From NCBI RefSeq assembly GCF_000716605.1, contig NZ_JNXE01000006.1, forward strand, positions 282,698 to 346,697: 64,000 bases of DNA, in the 5' to 3' direction. A program made the translations under genes and the position numbers. The stretch comes from Streptomyces sp. NRRL F-525 (GTDB lineage: Bacteria > Actinomycetota > Actinomycetes > Streptomycetales > Streptomycetaceae). The notes below the pieces were generated by a model that saw nothing but the letters and a program-made list of their open reading frames with translations, was not told the DNA's origin and did not search any database. Positions 44,920 through 53,915 of the stretch are shown piece after piece (position 1 is the stretch's first letter; every line of letters begins with the position of its first letter).

Positions 44920-45510
44920 TCACAACACCTTGAGCTGGGTGAGGAGTTGGAGGGTGTCGGTGTTGACCCAGTACTCCACGAACCTGCCGTCCCGCATCCG
45001 GAGTGTGTCGGTGCCGGTGAACGTGACCACGGTCCCGGGCTCGGCCTTGGCGCCGGGGAAACCGCCCGCGTAGGTGCCGGTGGCGGTCCACCTTATGGAC
45101 GCGTAACGACCGTCGACCAGCGGGGTGACCTGCTCGGTGAAGCGCAGGTCCGGGAACGCCGCGCGGGTCTGCTTGATCCACGCGACCAGCCCGTCGGCGC
45201 CCCGGATCGAGCTGCCGTCGCCGCCGTCGAGGAGTGCGGCGTGGACGCGGAAGGCGGGGGAGATGATGCCCGTCGCCCGGTCGTAGTCGCCGTTCCAGAG
45301 CCGGAGCCAGTCGTCGAGCATCGCCTTCGGCCGCTGTGCGCCCTCGTGGTGGCTCTGGACGGCTGTGATCGCCGTCGTCGAGGGGGACTTGGGTGACGCG
45401 TCCGAGGCGCTGGCGGTCATGGCGGTGCAGACCAGGGCGGCGAGCGCCGCCGGGACGAGGAGCCGGGCGCGGGGACGGCGGGTGGTGCGGGCGGGCGCGA
45501 CGGTGGTCAT
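44920..45510 (-). CDS. exported SnoaL-like/nuclear transport factor 2-fold protein
   Basis: A 196-residue protein with a signal peptide (RARLLVPAALAALVCTAMTASASDA) and a SnoaL-like alpha+beta barrel: MLDDWLRLWNGDYDRATGIISPAFRVHAALLDGG... followed by LVAWIKQTRAAFPDLRFTEQVTPLVDGRYASIRWTATGTYAGGF. The cone-shaped fold binds small molecules or acts as an isomerase/cyclase. The start ATG follows GGAAGGACC. It lies 47 bases downstream of the quinone oxidoreductase gene on the same strand, so they are likely co-transcribed. Confidence 0.8.
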   Translation of the reverse strand: MTTVAPARTTRRPRARLLVPAALAALVCTAMTASASDASPKSPSTTAITAVQSHHEGAQRPKAMLDDWLRLWNGDYDRATGIISPAFRVHAALLDGGDGSSIRGADGLVAWIKQTRAAFPDLRFTEQVTPLVDGRYASIRWTATGTYAGGFPGAKAEPGTVVTFTGTDTLRMRDGRFVEYWVNTDTLQLLTQLKVL

Positions 45511-45557
45511 GGCAGGTCCTTCCGAGAGAGGTGAGGGAGAGGGGAGGGCGGAGTGCG

Positions 45558-46622
45558 TCACGGCGTCAGGACGACCTTGCCGGTGACCGTGCCGGACTCG
45601 GCCAGGCGCAGGGCGTCCGAGACGCGGGCGAGCGGGAGTCGGGCCGCGATCTGCGCGTTGACCTCACCGCGCTCGAGGGCCGCGAAGACCTGGGTGAGGT
45701 CGGCGCGGAGCTGGGCGCGGAACTTGTTCTTGTTCAGGGCGCGCCCGGCCCAGACGTTGAAGAAGTAGGCGTGACGGCCGTTCGGCAGCGCGTTCCACGT
45801 CCAGACCCGGCCCAGGATCTTGAGCACGGGCAGCTGCTTGGAGCCCTCGTCGTCGCGGGTGGAGGCGCTGCCGTAGGAGACGAGCGTGCCGCCGGGGGCG
45901 AGGAGGTGCCAGGACCGGACGACACTGGGGCCGCCGACGTGGTCGAAGACGGCGTCCACGCCGCGCGGGGAGAGCTCGCGGACGCGGGCCGCGAGGTCCG
46001 GGGTGCGGTAGTCGATGGGCTCCACGCCCTGCTCGCGGAGCGCGTCGTGGTGGCGCGGGGACGCCGTGCCGATCACGTGCACCCCTGCGGCGTGGGCGAG
46101 TTGGACCAGGACGGTGCCCACCCCGCCGTTCGCACCGTGCACCAGGATCGTCTGGCCGGCGCGGACGCGGGCCTTGCGGTGCAGCATCTGCCAGGCGGTG
46201 ATGCCGTTCACGACCACCGTCTCCGCCTCGGCCGCGCCGATCCCCTCGGGCACCGGCACCACGTCGGCCGCGTCGACCAGCACATGGCTGGCCCAGCCGC
46301 CGACCTTGACCAGCGCGGCCACGCGGGTGCCGACCAGGCCGGGCTCGACGCCCGCGCCGGTGCTCTGGACGGTGCCGACCAGGTCGTAGCCGGGGACGAA
46401 GGGGAACGGGGGCTGGTCGTAGTACTTGCCGCGGCGCATCTGCTGCTCGGCGAAGGAGACCCCGGTCGCCTCCATCCGGATCACGACCTGGCCGGGGACC
46501 GCGACCGGAACGGCCCCGTGCCGGACCTCCAGGCCTTCCGGCTCCACCTTGCCCGGCAGGACGACCTCGACGAGTGCGTCGGTGGTGTTGTCCACGTGGT
46601 TCGTGTCGTCGGTGCTGTTCAT
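45558..46622 (-). CDS. zinc-independent quinone oxidoreductase (MDR family)
   Basis: A 354-residue medium-chain dehydrogenase/reductase. The Rossmann part has LVHGANGGVGTVLVQLAHAAGVHVIGTAS and the N-terminal part VEVVLPGKVEPEGLEVRHGAVPVAVPGQVVIRMEATGVSFAEQQMRRG. The usual catalytic zinc Cys/His/Glu set is missing, which puts it among the NADPH quinone oxidoreductases. GGAGGT precedes ATG 46622. The divergent TetR gene and two related 13-base sites between them suggest it is that regulator's target. Confidence 0.88.
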   Translation of the reverse strand: MNSTDDTNHVDNTTDALVEVVLPGKVEPEGLEVRHGAVPVAVPGQVVIRMEATGVSFAEQQMRRGKYYDQPPFPFVPGYDLVGTVQSTGAGVEPGLVGTRVAALVKVGGWASHVLVDAADVVPVPEGIGAAEAETVVVNGITAWQMLHRKARVRAGQTILVHGANGGVGTVLVQLAHAAGVHVIGTASPRHHDALREQGVEPIDYRTPDLAARVRELSPRGVDAVFDHVGGPSVVRSWHLLAPGGTLVSYGSASTRDDEGSKQLPVLKILGRVWTWNALPNGRHAYFFNVWAGRALNKNKFRAQLRADLTQVFAALERGEVNAQIAARLPLARVSDALRLAESGTVTGKVVLTP

Positions 46623-46668
46623 GGTGACCTCCACTGCGATCCGCTGCGAGCTAGGTGCTTTCGTTTTC

Positions 46669-46729
46669 GTTATAAGTTGTAACTCACGCGAGAAGGGGTC
46701 GTCAATAGCAATCGTGATAGCTTCTAACT
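46669..46729. promoter_or_regulatory. pair of related operator candidates for the adjacent TetR
   Basis: GTTATAAGTTGTAAC (46669-46683, a near-palindrome with seven-base arms) and GTGATAGCTTCTAAC (46715-46729) match at 11 of 15 positions, 46 bases apart, in the gap between the oxidoreductase and the TetR gene. The AT-rich TAACT ends stand out from the GC-rich background. Confidence 0.55.
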
Positions 46730-46773
46730 GAAGCGTGAACATGTAGTCGAGTGGGAGTGGAAGGCGGCCGGTC

Positions 46774-47421
46774 ATGGCGGAAACGGGCACGAAGACCCCG
46801 CGCGAGCGCTATCGCGACCAGGTGCGCGCGGAGGTCAAGGAACACGCGCGGGAACAGATCGCCACGGCGGGCGCCTCCGCGCTCTCCCTCAACGCGATCG
46901 CCAAGCGGATGGGCATGAGCGGCCCCGCCCTCTACCGCTACTTCGCCAGCCGCGACGACCTGATCACCGAACTCATCCGCGACGCCTACCGCAGCCTCGC
47001 CGCCACCTTCCGCACGGCCGCTGAGTCGGGCACCGACCTGCCCGGACTGGCCCACGCCCTGCGCGACTGGGCCCACGCCGACCCGCAGCGCTACTTCCTC
47101 ATCTACGGCACACCCGTCCCTGGCTACCACGCGCCCGACGACATCACCGGCATCGCGTCCGAGATCATGGCGGCCTTGCTGGACGCGAGCACGGAGCTGC
47201 CCGCTGACGGTCCCACGACCCCGTTCGAGGTCGACCTGCAGGCCCATCGGCACTGGGCGGGCGACCACCCCGCTCCACCCGCGGCCCTCCACCGCGCCCT
47301 GACCTTCTGGACCCGTCTGCACGGCGTCCTGTCCCTGGAACTGGCGGGCCACTTCACGGGCATGGGGTTCGACCCGGAGATGTTCTTCGACTCGGAACTG
47401 GCCGCGCTGTCGGCGTCGTAG
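46774..47421 (+). CDS. TetR-family regulator with WHG-type C-terminal domain
   Basis: A 215-residue regulator. The DNA-binding part is REQIATAGASALSLNAIAKRMGMSGPALYRYFASRDDLITEL, and the C-terminal part has DWAHADPQRYFLIYGTPVPGYHAP, the phrase of the WHG subfamily. It is divergent from a quinone oxidoreductase and probably represses it and itself through the AT-rich sites between. ATG 46774 is the only suitable start. Confidence 0.88.
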   Translation: MAETGTKTPRERYRDQVRAEVKEHAREQIATAGASALSLNAIAKRMGMSGPALYRYFASRDDLITELIRDAYRSLAATFRTAAESGTDLPGLAHALRDWAHADPQRYFLIYGTPVPGYHAPDDITGIASEIMAALLDASTELPADGPTTPFEVDLQAHRHWAGDHPAPPAALHRALTFWTRLHGVLSLELAGHFTGMGFDPEMFFDSELAALSAS

Positions 47422-47533
47422 GCCGGTGAGGTGCGACGGTCGTGATTCCCGTACGCTTCCGCGTCTCCGGTTGGCCGGGCGCCGGTGGGGTATTTCCGCC
47501 GTGCGACGGTGCAGGCGGGTCGAAGACGGACTG

Positions 47534-48061
47534 ATGGCCATTCCGGTTGGCGGGGGCGCGATGTCGAGGATGAGCCAGGAGACACGTGACGCGGCGGTGC
47601 GTGCCGCCGGGGAGGCCGGGCTCGGTGAGCTGAAGGCCGTCTACGACCGCTCCCGGTTCGGCGCGTGGGTCCTCGGGGTGTCAGGCTGCGTTTTCGTGGC
47701 CTTCCTGTTGCCCGTCGTCGTGATCGACACCGTCGACGACGGCGTGTCCGGCAAGACGTACGCGGGGGTCGTCATCTGCCTGGGGATGATCGTCGGAATG
47801 TCGCTCGCCGCCCGCGTCGTGTCGCGGAACTCCGAGGGCGGCATCGTCCACTTCGAGGGCGGGGTGGTCGAGACCTACGGCGCGGGCAGCGAGACGGTCT
47901 GTGCCTGGCGCGACGTCACCGAGGTCCGACGACTGTCCAGGAACCCGATCTTTCCCACGACGTACGCCATCACCGCCGGGGGACGCCGACTCACGGTCGG
48001 ACGCGACGAGTTCACCCGCTGCCGACCGCTGCTGAAGGACATAGCGAAACACCGGAATTGA
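47534..48061 (+). CDS. two-helix membrane protein with PH-like domain
   Basis: A 175-residue protein: a soluble N-terminal helix (SQETRDAAVRAAGEAGLGELKAVYDR), two hydrophobic helices near residues 48-70 and 82-104 and a C-terminal strand-rich domain with GIVHFEGGVVETYGAGSETVCAWRDVTEVRRL and GRRLTVGRDEFTRCRPLLKDIAKHR, a pattern seen in bacterial PH-like membrane proteins. Function unknown. Alternative ATG starts exist at 47561 and 47570. It is alone between the TetR gene and the GyrB-like gene. Confidence 0.65.
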   Translation: MAIPVGGGAMSRMSQETRDAAVRAAGEAGLGELKAVYDRSRFGAWVLGVSGCVFVAFLLPVVVIDTVDDGVSGKTYAGVVICLGMIVGMSLAARVVSRNSEGGIVHFEGGVVETYGAGSETVCAWRDVTEVRRLSRNPIFPTTYAITAGGRRLTVGRDEFTRCRPLLKDIAKHRN

Positions 48062-48271
48062 GGCCCCCAGGGGTGCCCGGAACGGGGTCGTACGCGGCTT
48101 CGGCGGGCCCTCGGACACGCTCCGGGTGTGGTGCGCGACGGCTGCGCCGCCCGCCTCCCGGCACGTCTTCACCTGCCCGTGTGCGGCCTCGGCGTAGTGG
48201 CTCTGACCTGGTGTTTTCCTTGAATCCGCCTACGCTGGGGTGATCAACCGAACGCCGTGGGAGGGGTCTTC

Positions 48272-49423
48272 GTGGGTGCGGAAGGTATGGAGTACGACGC
48301 TGCTCACATCAAGGTGCTGGAAGGCTGGGAAGCCGTCCGGAAGCGGCCCGGGATGTACGTCGGCTCGACCGGTGAACGCGGGCTGTACACCCTCGTGTTG
48401 GGTGTCGTCGACCGGGCCGTGGGCGAGGTCCTGGCGGGCCGCGCCGGCTCCGTCGACGTGACGCTCACGGCGGACGGCGGTGTGCGGGTCGCCGACGACG
48501 GGACGGGAGGTGGTGGGCCCCATGGCCCGGACCTCGAAGCGCAGTTGACCAGTTTCCAATTGGTTCCCGGCCCCATCGGCCGGCACACCGCGGTCGTCGC
48601 CCCCTTCAGCATGGGGCTCTTCGTCTCCAACGCCCTGTCGAGTCGGCTCACGGCCGAGGTGCGGGGCGAGGGGACCCGATGGGCCAAGGAGTACGCGCGC
48701 GGTGTCGAGGTCGAACAGGCCGACGCCGAGGGGCCGTTGACCGGAGAGGGGACGACCATCTCCTTCTGGCCCGACACCGAGATCTTCGAGACGACATGGC
48801 TCTCGTTCCCCGTGCTGGCGGAGCGATTCCGTCAACTGGCGTTCCTCAACCGGGGCTTGGCCGTCTCGCTGACCGATGAACGCCCGGCGAACGGGGTTCG
48901 GAGGGTGCTGTACCAATTCCCGGACGGAGTACGGGACTTCGTGGCCGCCCTCGACGCGGAAGCGGGGGCGTGCCCCCATGCGGACGTCTTCGGCTTCGAG
49001 CGGGAGGACACGAGAATGGCGGGGACGATGGAAGTGGCCCTGCTGTGGGGGTACTCCCACAGCGCGCAGACACGCGGCTTCGCCAACAGCCTGGCCACTC
49101 ACGAGGGCGGTACGCATCTGGACGGCTTCCGCGAGGGAGTGGTGGACGCGGTCACCGCGTTCGCACGGGAACGGGAGCTGCCGGGCGCGTCCGACCTCGA
49201 TGCCCGCACCGACCGTATCGTCGAGGGGCTCACCGCGGTCGTGTCGGTGAAGCTCGACCAACCCGAATACCTCGGCGCCACCCGCACGTTGCTGGGCAAC
49301 ACCGACGTGCGGGTCTGCGTGGCGGAGGCCGTCCGGGAACACCTCGGCACCTGGTTCGAGGAGCGGCCGGAGCGGGCCGCGCGCGTCGTCGCCGGGATCG
49401 TACGAGACAGCGGCCAGGACTGA
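48272..49423 (+). CDS. GyrB-like protein reduced to the ATPase and transducer domains, catalytic residues lost
   Basis: A 383-residue protein that aligns by eye with the first 390 residues of GyrB (HIKVLEGWEAVRKRPGMYVGSTGERGL..., EGGTHLDGFR, RTLLGNTDVRVCVAEAV) and ends before the TOPRIM domain. The residues GyrB needs for ATP hydrolysis are gone: the catalytic Glu (E42 in E. coli) is Gly44, the magnesium Asn (N46) is Arg48, the ATP-lid GLHGVG reads PFSMGL, and the transducer Lys (K337) is Arg. Adenine-binding Asp73 is kept (Asp75). It should not hydrolyse ATP or cut DNA, yet its frame is intact. GTG 48272 follows GGGAGGGG. Confidence 0.82.
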   Translation: MGAEGMEYDAAHIKVLEGWEAVRKRPGMYVGSTGERGLYTLVLGVVDRAVGEVLAGRAGSVDVTLTADGGVRVADDGTGGGGPHGPDLEAQLTSFQLVPGPIGRHTAVVAPFSMGLFVSNALSSRLTAEVRGEGTRWAKEYARGVEVEQADAEGPLTGEGTTISFWPDTEIFETTWLSFPVLAERFRQLAFLNRGLAVSLTDERPANGVRRVLYQFPDGVRDFVAALDAEAGACPHADVFGFEREDTRMAGTMEVALLWGYSHSAQTRGFANSLATHEGGTHLDGFREGVVDAVTAFARERELPGASDLDARTDRIVEGLTAVVSVKLDQPEYLGATRTLLGNTDVRVCVAEAVREHLGTWFEERPERAARVVAGIVRDSGQD

Positions 49424-49457
49424 CACCCGCGGGCGGTCCGTCCGGAACGACTCGGCT

Positions 49458-49488
49458 GCCGGTGCGGGAGACCAGTCCCCGCACCGGC
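49458..49488. terminator. bidirectional hairpin terminator
   Basis: GCCGGTGCGGG (49458-49468) pairs perfectly over eleven bases with CCCGCACCGGC (49478-49488). It lies between the GyrB-like stop and the end of the convergent phosphotransferase remnant. Confidence 0.7.
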
Positions 49489-50362
49489 TCAACTCACCGC
49501 CTCCAACAGGGCGATGACGTAGGCGTCCAGCCGCTCCTCCACAGCCCGCGTCGTCAGCTCGCCCAGCCCCGCCTCCCGCCACGGCTGAGCCACCGGCCCC
49601 ACACCGGACCCGAACGCCAGCGCGTCCAGCAACCGCCAGTACAACCGCCCGCGGCCGCGGCCAGAACCCCGCCTGCCTCCTCGTACGCCTCGGGGAACCG
49701 CAGACCCCAGGCAGGGCCGTGCAGCAGCGCGAGGTTGGTGGAGCAGTGCGCCACATCCAGGTCCGCCGGTCCCCAGGAGGTCTGCACCCAGTCGACGACG
49801 CCGCTGATGCCGAGACCTGCCCCGTTGCGGGACGGCACGTCGAACAGCACGTTCCCGGGGTGGAAGTCCCGGTGCAGGAACCGTCCCTCGTACCGGGGCG
49901 CGGCTTGCGGATGACGTCGGTCGCCGCGGCCCAGGCCACCGCGTCGGCGCCGTGCGGAGGGACGACGGCGTCGGCGGTCGTCCACGCCTGGTACTCCTGG
50001 GGCCGGTCGGCGGGGCGCAGGGCGTGGATCGCCACGAGTTGCCGGGCCAGCAGGGGGACACGCGCCTCCAGTCCCTCGTCGGCGAGGACCGTCCGGCCCG
50101 GCAGACGGGTCATGAGGAGCGAGGGGTACTCGCAGTGCGCGGCGCCCGGATCCACCGCGACCGGTGCGGGAGCCGGCACGTCGGTGTCCGCGAGCAGGGC
50201 GACGGCGTCGGCCTCGCGGTGCAGCAGGTCCTCGGCGTGCTCCACGAAGTACGGGTCGACGAAGGTCCGCAGCACGAGGTGACGGGTGTCTCCGTCCTGT
50301 GTACCGATGGTCAGCCGCCGCATCTCGGCGGTGATGCCGCACCACGCATGCCACTGGGCCAC
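49489..50362 (-). pseudogene. frameshifted aminoglycoside-phosphotransferase-like kinase
   Basis: Three frames together read like one APH-fold kinase. From GTG 50362: an N-lobe with HLVLRTFVDPYF and EYPSLLMTRLPGRTVLADEG. Near 49900 the frame shifts to the catalytic loop LHRDFHPGNVLFDV (with the HxDxxxxN pattern) and ISGVVDWVQTSWGPADLDVAH (the DxD-like metal loop). Near 49650 it shifts again to WRLLDALAFGSGVGPVAQPW to the stop. The start is also missing several expected N-terminal residues, because the frame opens directly after the stop codon (50378-50380) of the propeller lipoprotein gene, which is in the same frame. Either two real frameshifts or two sequencing errors in GC-rich tracts. Confidence 0.75.
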
Positions 50363-50377
50363 CCCTTCGTCCTGTTC

Positions 50378-51631
50378 CTAGGGCAGTGGCAGCGACCGCA
50401 GGATGTGGTGGACCATCGTTTCGATGACGACGTAGTCCGGGTCGCCTCCCGGCAGGACGAACGCCGGGTACGCGCTGCCCACGGTCTCCGGGTAGGCCGG
50501 TGACATGCGGGGTGCGGCAGCACCTTTCGCGTGCGGTCCGGCATGCAGGTCGATGCTGATCATGTGTCCCTGGGTGGCACGGTCGTTGCGGGGGGTGAAG
50601 GTCAGGAGCCGCCCGCCGACCAGGCGGACCTGATCCGTGCTCGTGTAGTAACTCCACAGTCTCTTCGGGTGGTTGAGGTCGTAGGCGTTCCAGTCCCCGG
50701 CGCTGGAATCCTCCGGACTGACCTCGAAGAGCATCAGCACACCGTCGGCCGAGATCAGAGCGCGTTCGGGTTTGTCGTCGGTGGCCTTGGCGGTGGCGAG
50801 TGGCCGGAGGTCGCCCGGGTCGAGCCGCTGGAGGGGCGGAAAGCTGTCCTCGGTCGTGTACGCGCTGCCCGAGCAGACGAGGTAGCCGCCGCCGGCGATG
50901 AGGTGCGGGCACTTGGTGCCCGGGGTGGTGGTCGCGAGCGCGTCGCCACTGCGGGCGTCGCGCGCCGTGACCTTCGAGGAATCGGTCGTGTAGACGCGCC
51001 CGCCGAACGCGGCCGGGCTTTCGGAGCGCTTGGCGTCCACCGTCCTGTGCCAGAGCGTCGTACCGTCGGACTCCCGGTAGGCGCCGAGCGCGACGCTCGG
51101 CTCGCGGTCGAAACTGGTCCACGCGTCGAGCGCGTAGACGATTCCCTCTGCCGTGACGAACTGGGTGTACACGCGGTCGGCGGGCAGCGGGCGGGACCAG
51201 GCCGCCTTGCCGGTGCGGAGGTTCGCGGCGCGCAGGGTGCGGCCGCCGTTGGTCACCGCGCGTTCGGCGGCCTTGTCCACGACGAGTCCGAGGTTCTTGC
51301 CGGAGGTGGTGGTGGGCACGGTCCAGGTGACCCCGCCGTCGGTCCGGGACCGCCCGACGAAACCGTCCGCGCCGGTGGCGCACACGACCTGGTGGGCCGT
51401 GGCACCGCAGACCTGTACCCCCTCCGAGCCGGAGAGGTCCTTGGTCCAGGCACGCCACGGGCCCTGGGCGCCGCCGGAGCTCTGCGTCGCGGCGGAGGCC
51501 GACGCGGAGGCGGACGGGGACGCGGTCGTCGTCTCCGCGGACCGCGCGTCCCCGGAGCCCGAACAGCCGACCGCCATCACCCCGAACAGGACCGCACCCA
51601 TCACCCCGTGCGCCATCCGAACCCGTCGCAT
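50378..51631 (-). CDS. beta-propeller (PQQ-like) lipoprotein
   Basis: A 417-residue exported protein with a lipoprotein signal ending in VMAVGC, a Ser/Thr/Ala-rich linker, and a beta-propeller of PQQ-type blades (GRTLRAANLRTGKAAWSRPLPAD, YRESDGTTLWHRTVD, ARDARSGDALATTTPG, DLRPLATAKATDD). Its role is unknown; such proteins bind proteins or act in envelope assembly. The ATG at 51631 follows GGGGGTGG. Its stop codon is the same TAG that precedes, in frame, the phosphotransferase remnant, so a readthrough or truncation relationship between the two cannot be excluded. Confidence 0.72.
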   Translation of the reverse strand: MRRVRMAHGVMGAVLFGVMAVGCSGSGDARSAETTTASPSASASASAATQSSGGAQGPWRAWTKDLSGSEGVQVCGATAHQVVCATGADGFVGRSRTDGGVTWTVPTTTSGKNLGLVVDKAAERAVTNGGRTLRAANLRTGKAAWSRPLPADRVYTQFVTAEGIVYALDAWTSFDREPSVALGAYRESDGTTLWHRTVDAKRSESPAAFGGRVYTTDSSKVTARDARSGDALATTTPGTKCPHLIAGGGYLVCSGSAYTTEDSFPPLQRLDPGDLRPLATAKATDDKPERALISADGVLMLFEVSPEDSSAGDWNAYDLNHPKRLWSYYTSTDQVRLVGGRLLTFTPRNDRATQGHMISIDLHAGPHAKGAAAPRMSPAYPETVGSAYPAFVLPGGDPDYVVIETMVHHILRSLPLP

Positions 51632-51857
51632 CAGCCACCCCCGTCGTGTGAGGCGCCCATGTTTCCAGACGCCGCGTCGCACGCACCACGTCAGCGCACA
51701 CCCTGTCGGCGACCGCGACAGACGGCGGAGTGATGACCCGACCGGCTGGTCCTCCGAGCCGGACGGTGTGGCGGCACGGCAGGTGGGGCCGCGTTGGGGA
51801 CACTCGCGGTCCGGCGCCGCGCGGGCGGCGGATCCCCTGTCTGGCTGGAGAAACGTG

Positions 51858-53915
51858 GTGCGACTTCCCCTGCTTCGGGCCGCTCTGGCGGCCTCGGTGC
51901 TCGTGGCGTCCGGAGCGGCCGCCGCCCCGGTCCGGGCCGACGGGACGTCCCGGCCCCGGGCCGTCGACGATCTCGCGCGGTACGTCAACCCGTTCGTCGG
52001 CACCGCCCCCGGCGGCCCCGACTTCGGCCACGGCGGCGGCGCGGGCAACACCTTCCCGGGCGCCTCGGCACCGCTCGGCGGGATGCAGTGGAGCCCCGAC
52101 ACGGTGACGTACCAGCACGGCGGCTACTCCTACGGCGACAACCGCATCCGCGGCTTCAGCCTCGCGCACATCTCCGGAGCGGGCTGCGCGGCCTACGGCA
52201 ACGTCCCCTTCATGCCCACGCAGGAGACCGCACCGCCGGCGTACGCCACGTTCTCGCACGCCAACGAGCAGGCGGCGCCCGGCAGTTACCACGTCACCTT
52301 CGACAACGGCATCGGCACCGACCTCACCACCACCCAGCGCTCGGGCATCGCCCGCTTCACCTACCCGGCGAGCGACACCCGCCCCGCCGCCGTGAGCATC
52401 GACGCGGCCAAGGCGTTCACCGCGGCCACCGGATCCGTCGACATCGGCGCCGACACGCTCTCCGGGTACAGCGACAGCGGCGCCTTCTGCAAGTCCAAGA
52501 ACCGCTACCGGCTCTACTTCCACGCCACCTTCGACCAGCCCTTCGCCGAGGCCACCCACCCCGACGGCAAGGCGGGCTCGGCCATGGTCACCTTCGCCCC
52601 CGGCGTGCGCACGGTGACCGCCCGGGTCGGCGTCTCCTTCGTCGACGTCGAGGGCGCCCGCCGCAACGCGCTCAACGAGCAGAAGGCGCAGTCGTACGAC
52701 ACGATCCGGCAGGCCGTGCGCGATGACTGGAACGGGTGGCTCAACCGCGTCACCGTCGGCGGCGGCACGGACACCCAGCGCCGCGTCTTCTACACCGCGC
52801 TCTACCACGCCCTCCTGCACCCCAGCGTCTTCAGCGACACCGACGGCCGCTACACCGGCATGGACGGCGTAGTCCACCGCACCCGGGCCGGACACGTCCA
52901 GTACGCAAACTTCTCCGGCTGGGACGTCTACCGCTGCCAGGTCCAGCTGCTGGCGCTGCTCGCCCCGCGCGAGGCCTCCGACATCGCGCAGTCCGTCCTC
53001 AACCAGGGCCTGCAGGCCGGGTACTTCGACCGCTGGACCCTCGCCAACGGCGGCAGCGGCGTCATGGTCGGCGACCCGCTGCCCGCCATCGCGTCCGCGA
53101 TCCACGCCTTCGGCGGTACCGACTTCGACGCAACCACCCTGCTGCGTACGGCCCTTGCGGACCGCCAGGACAACCGCCAGCGTCCCGGACACACGCAGTA
53201 CGACACCCTCGGCTACGTCCCCGCCGGCACCAAGGGCGTCTGGGGCTCGGTCTCGACCACCCTCGAGTACGCCGTCGCCGACTACGCGCTCGCCCAACTC
53301 GCCTACCGTCTCGGTGACTTGACGTCCTACGACACCCTGCTGCGGGCCTCCGGGAACTGGCGCAACCTGTTCAACCCCGCGACCGGGTACATCCAGCCCC
53401 GGGCCGCCGACGGCACCTGGCCGGCCTTCACCCCGGCCCAAAAGACGGAGTACGTGGAGGGCAACGCGGCGCAGTACACGTGGATGGTGCCGCAGGACCT
53501 GCCCGGCCTGTTCGCGGCGATGGGGGGTGACGCGGCCGTCACCGCCCGCCTCGACACCTTCTTCAGCAACCTCAACGCGGGCGCCGACCAGCCCTACGCC
53601 TACCTCGGCAACGAGCCCTCGTTCGGGACCCCTTGGGCCTACGCCTCCGTCGGCCACGCCGACCGCGCAGGGGCCGTCACCCACCGCGCGCTGTCCACGC
53701 TGTTCACCGACGCCCCCGGCGGACTCATCGGCAACGACGACCTCGGCGCCATGTCGTCCTGGGCGGTGTGGGCGAGCCTCGGCCTGTACCCGGAGGTCCC
53801 CGGCACCGCCCAACTCGCCCGCTCGGAGCCCCTGTTCAGCACCGCCACCGTCCACCGGGGCGACGGCACCTCGCTCACGGTCGGCGCCGGGGCGCGCGGG
53901 CACTCACGTCGATAG
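51858..53915 (+). CDS. secreted GH92 alpha-mannosidase-like enzyme, C-terminally short
   Basis: A 685-residue exo-alpha-mannosidase-type enzyme with a signal peptide (LPLLRAALAASVLVASGAAAAPVRA). GH92 marks: FVGTAPGGPDFGHGGGAGNTFPGASAPLGGMQWSPD, RIRGFSLAHISGAGCAAYGNVPFMP, FSGWDVYRCQVQLLAL, GNAAQYTWMVPQDLPGL and GNDDLGAMSSWAVWASLGLYPEVPG with the calcium and catalytic residues. It stops after HRGDGTSLTVGAGARGHSRR, about 30 residues short of the usual closing strand (TITAPGA...YV..L.VNG), and the stop lies 12 bases inside the convergent HxlR gene. GTG 51858 or 51855 both fit GGAG. Confidence 0.85.
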   Translation: MRLPLLRAALAASVLVASGAAAAPVRADGTSRPRAVDDLARYVNPFVGTAPGGPDFGHGGGAGNTFPGASAPLGGMQWSPDTVTYQHGGYSYGDNRIRGFSLAHISGAGCAAYGNVPFMPTQETAPPAYATFSHANEQAAPGSYHVTFDNGIGTDLTTTQRSGIARFTYPASDTRPAAVSIDAAKAFTAATGSVDIGADTLSGYSDSGAFCKSKNRYRLYFHATFDQPFAEATHPDGKAGSAMVTFAPGVRTVTARVGVSFVDVEGARRNALNEQKAQSYDTIRQAVRDDWNGWLNRVTVGGGTDTQRRVFYTALYHALLHPSVFSDTDGRYTGMDGVVHRTRAGHVQYANFSGWDVYRCQVQLLALLAPREASDIAQSVLNQGLQAGYFDRWTLANGGSGVMVGDPLPAIASAIHAFGGTDFDATTLLRTALADRQDNRQRPGHTQYDTLGYVPAGTKGVWGSVSTTLEYAVADYALAQLAYRLGDLTSYDTLLRASGNWRNLFNPATGYIQPRAADGTWPAFTPAQKTEYVEGNAAQYTWMVPQDLPGLFAAMGGDAAVTARLDTFFSNLNAGADQPYAYLGNEPSFGTPWAYASVGHADRAGAVTHRALSTLFTDAPGGLIGNDDLGAMSSWAVWASLGLYPEVPGTAQLARSEPLFSTATVHRGDGTSLTVGAGARGHSRR

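Noticed and set aside
49554..53903. Open frame of more than 1400 codons on the minus strand
   Set aside because: It reads antisense through the GH92 gene and the lipoprotein gene; its Gly/Val/Arg-rich composition is that of a shadow of GC-rich coding sequence.
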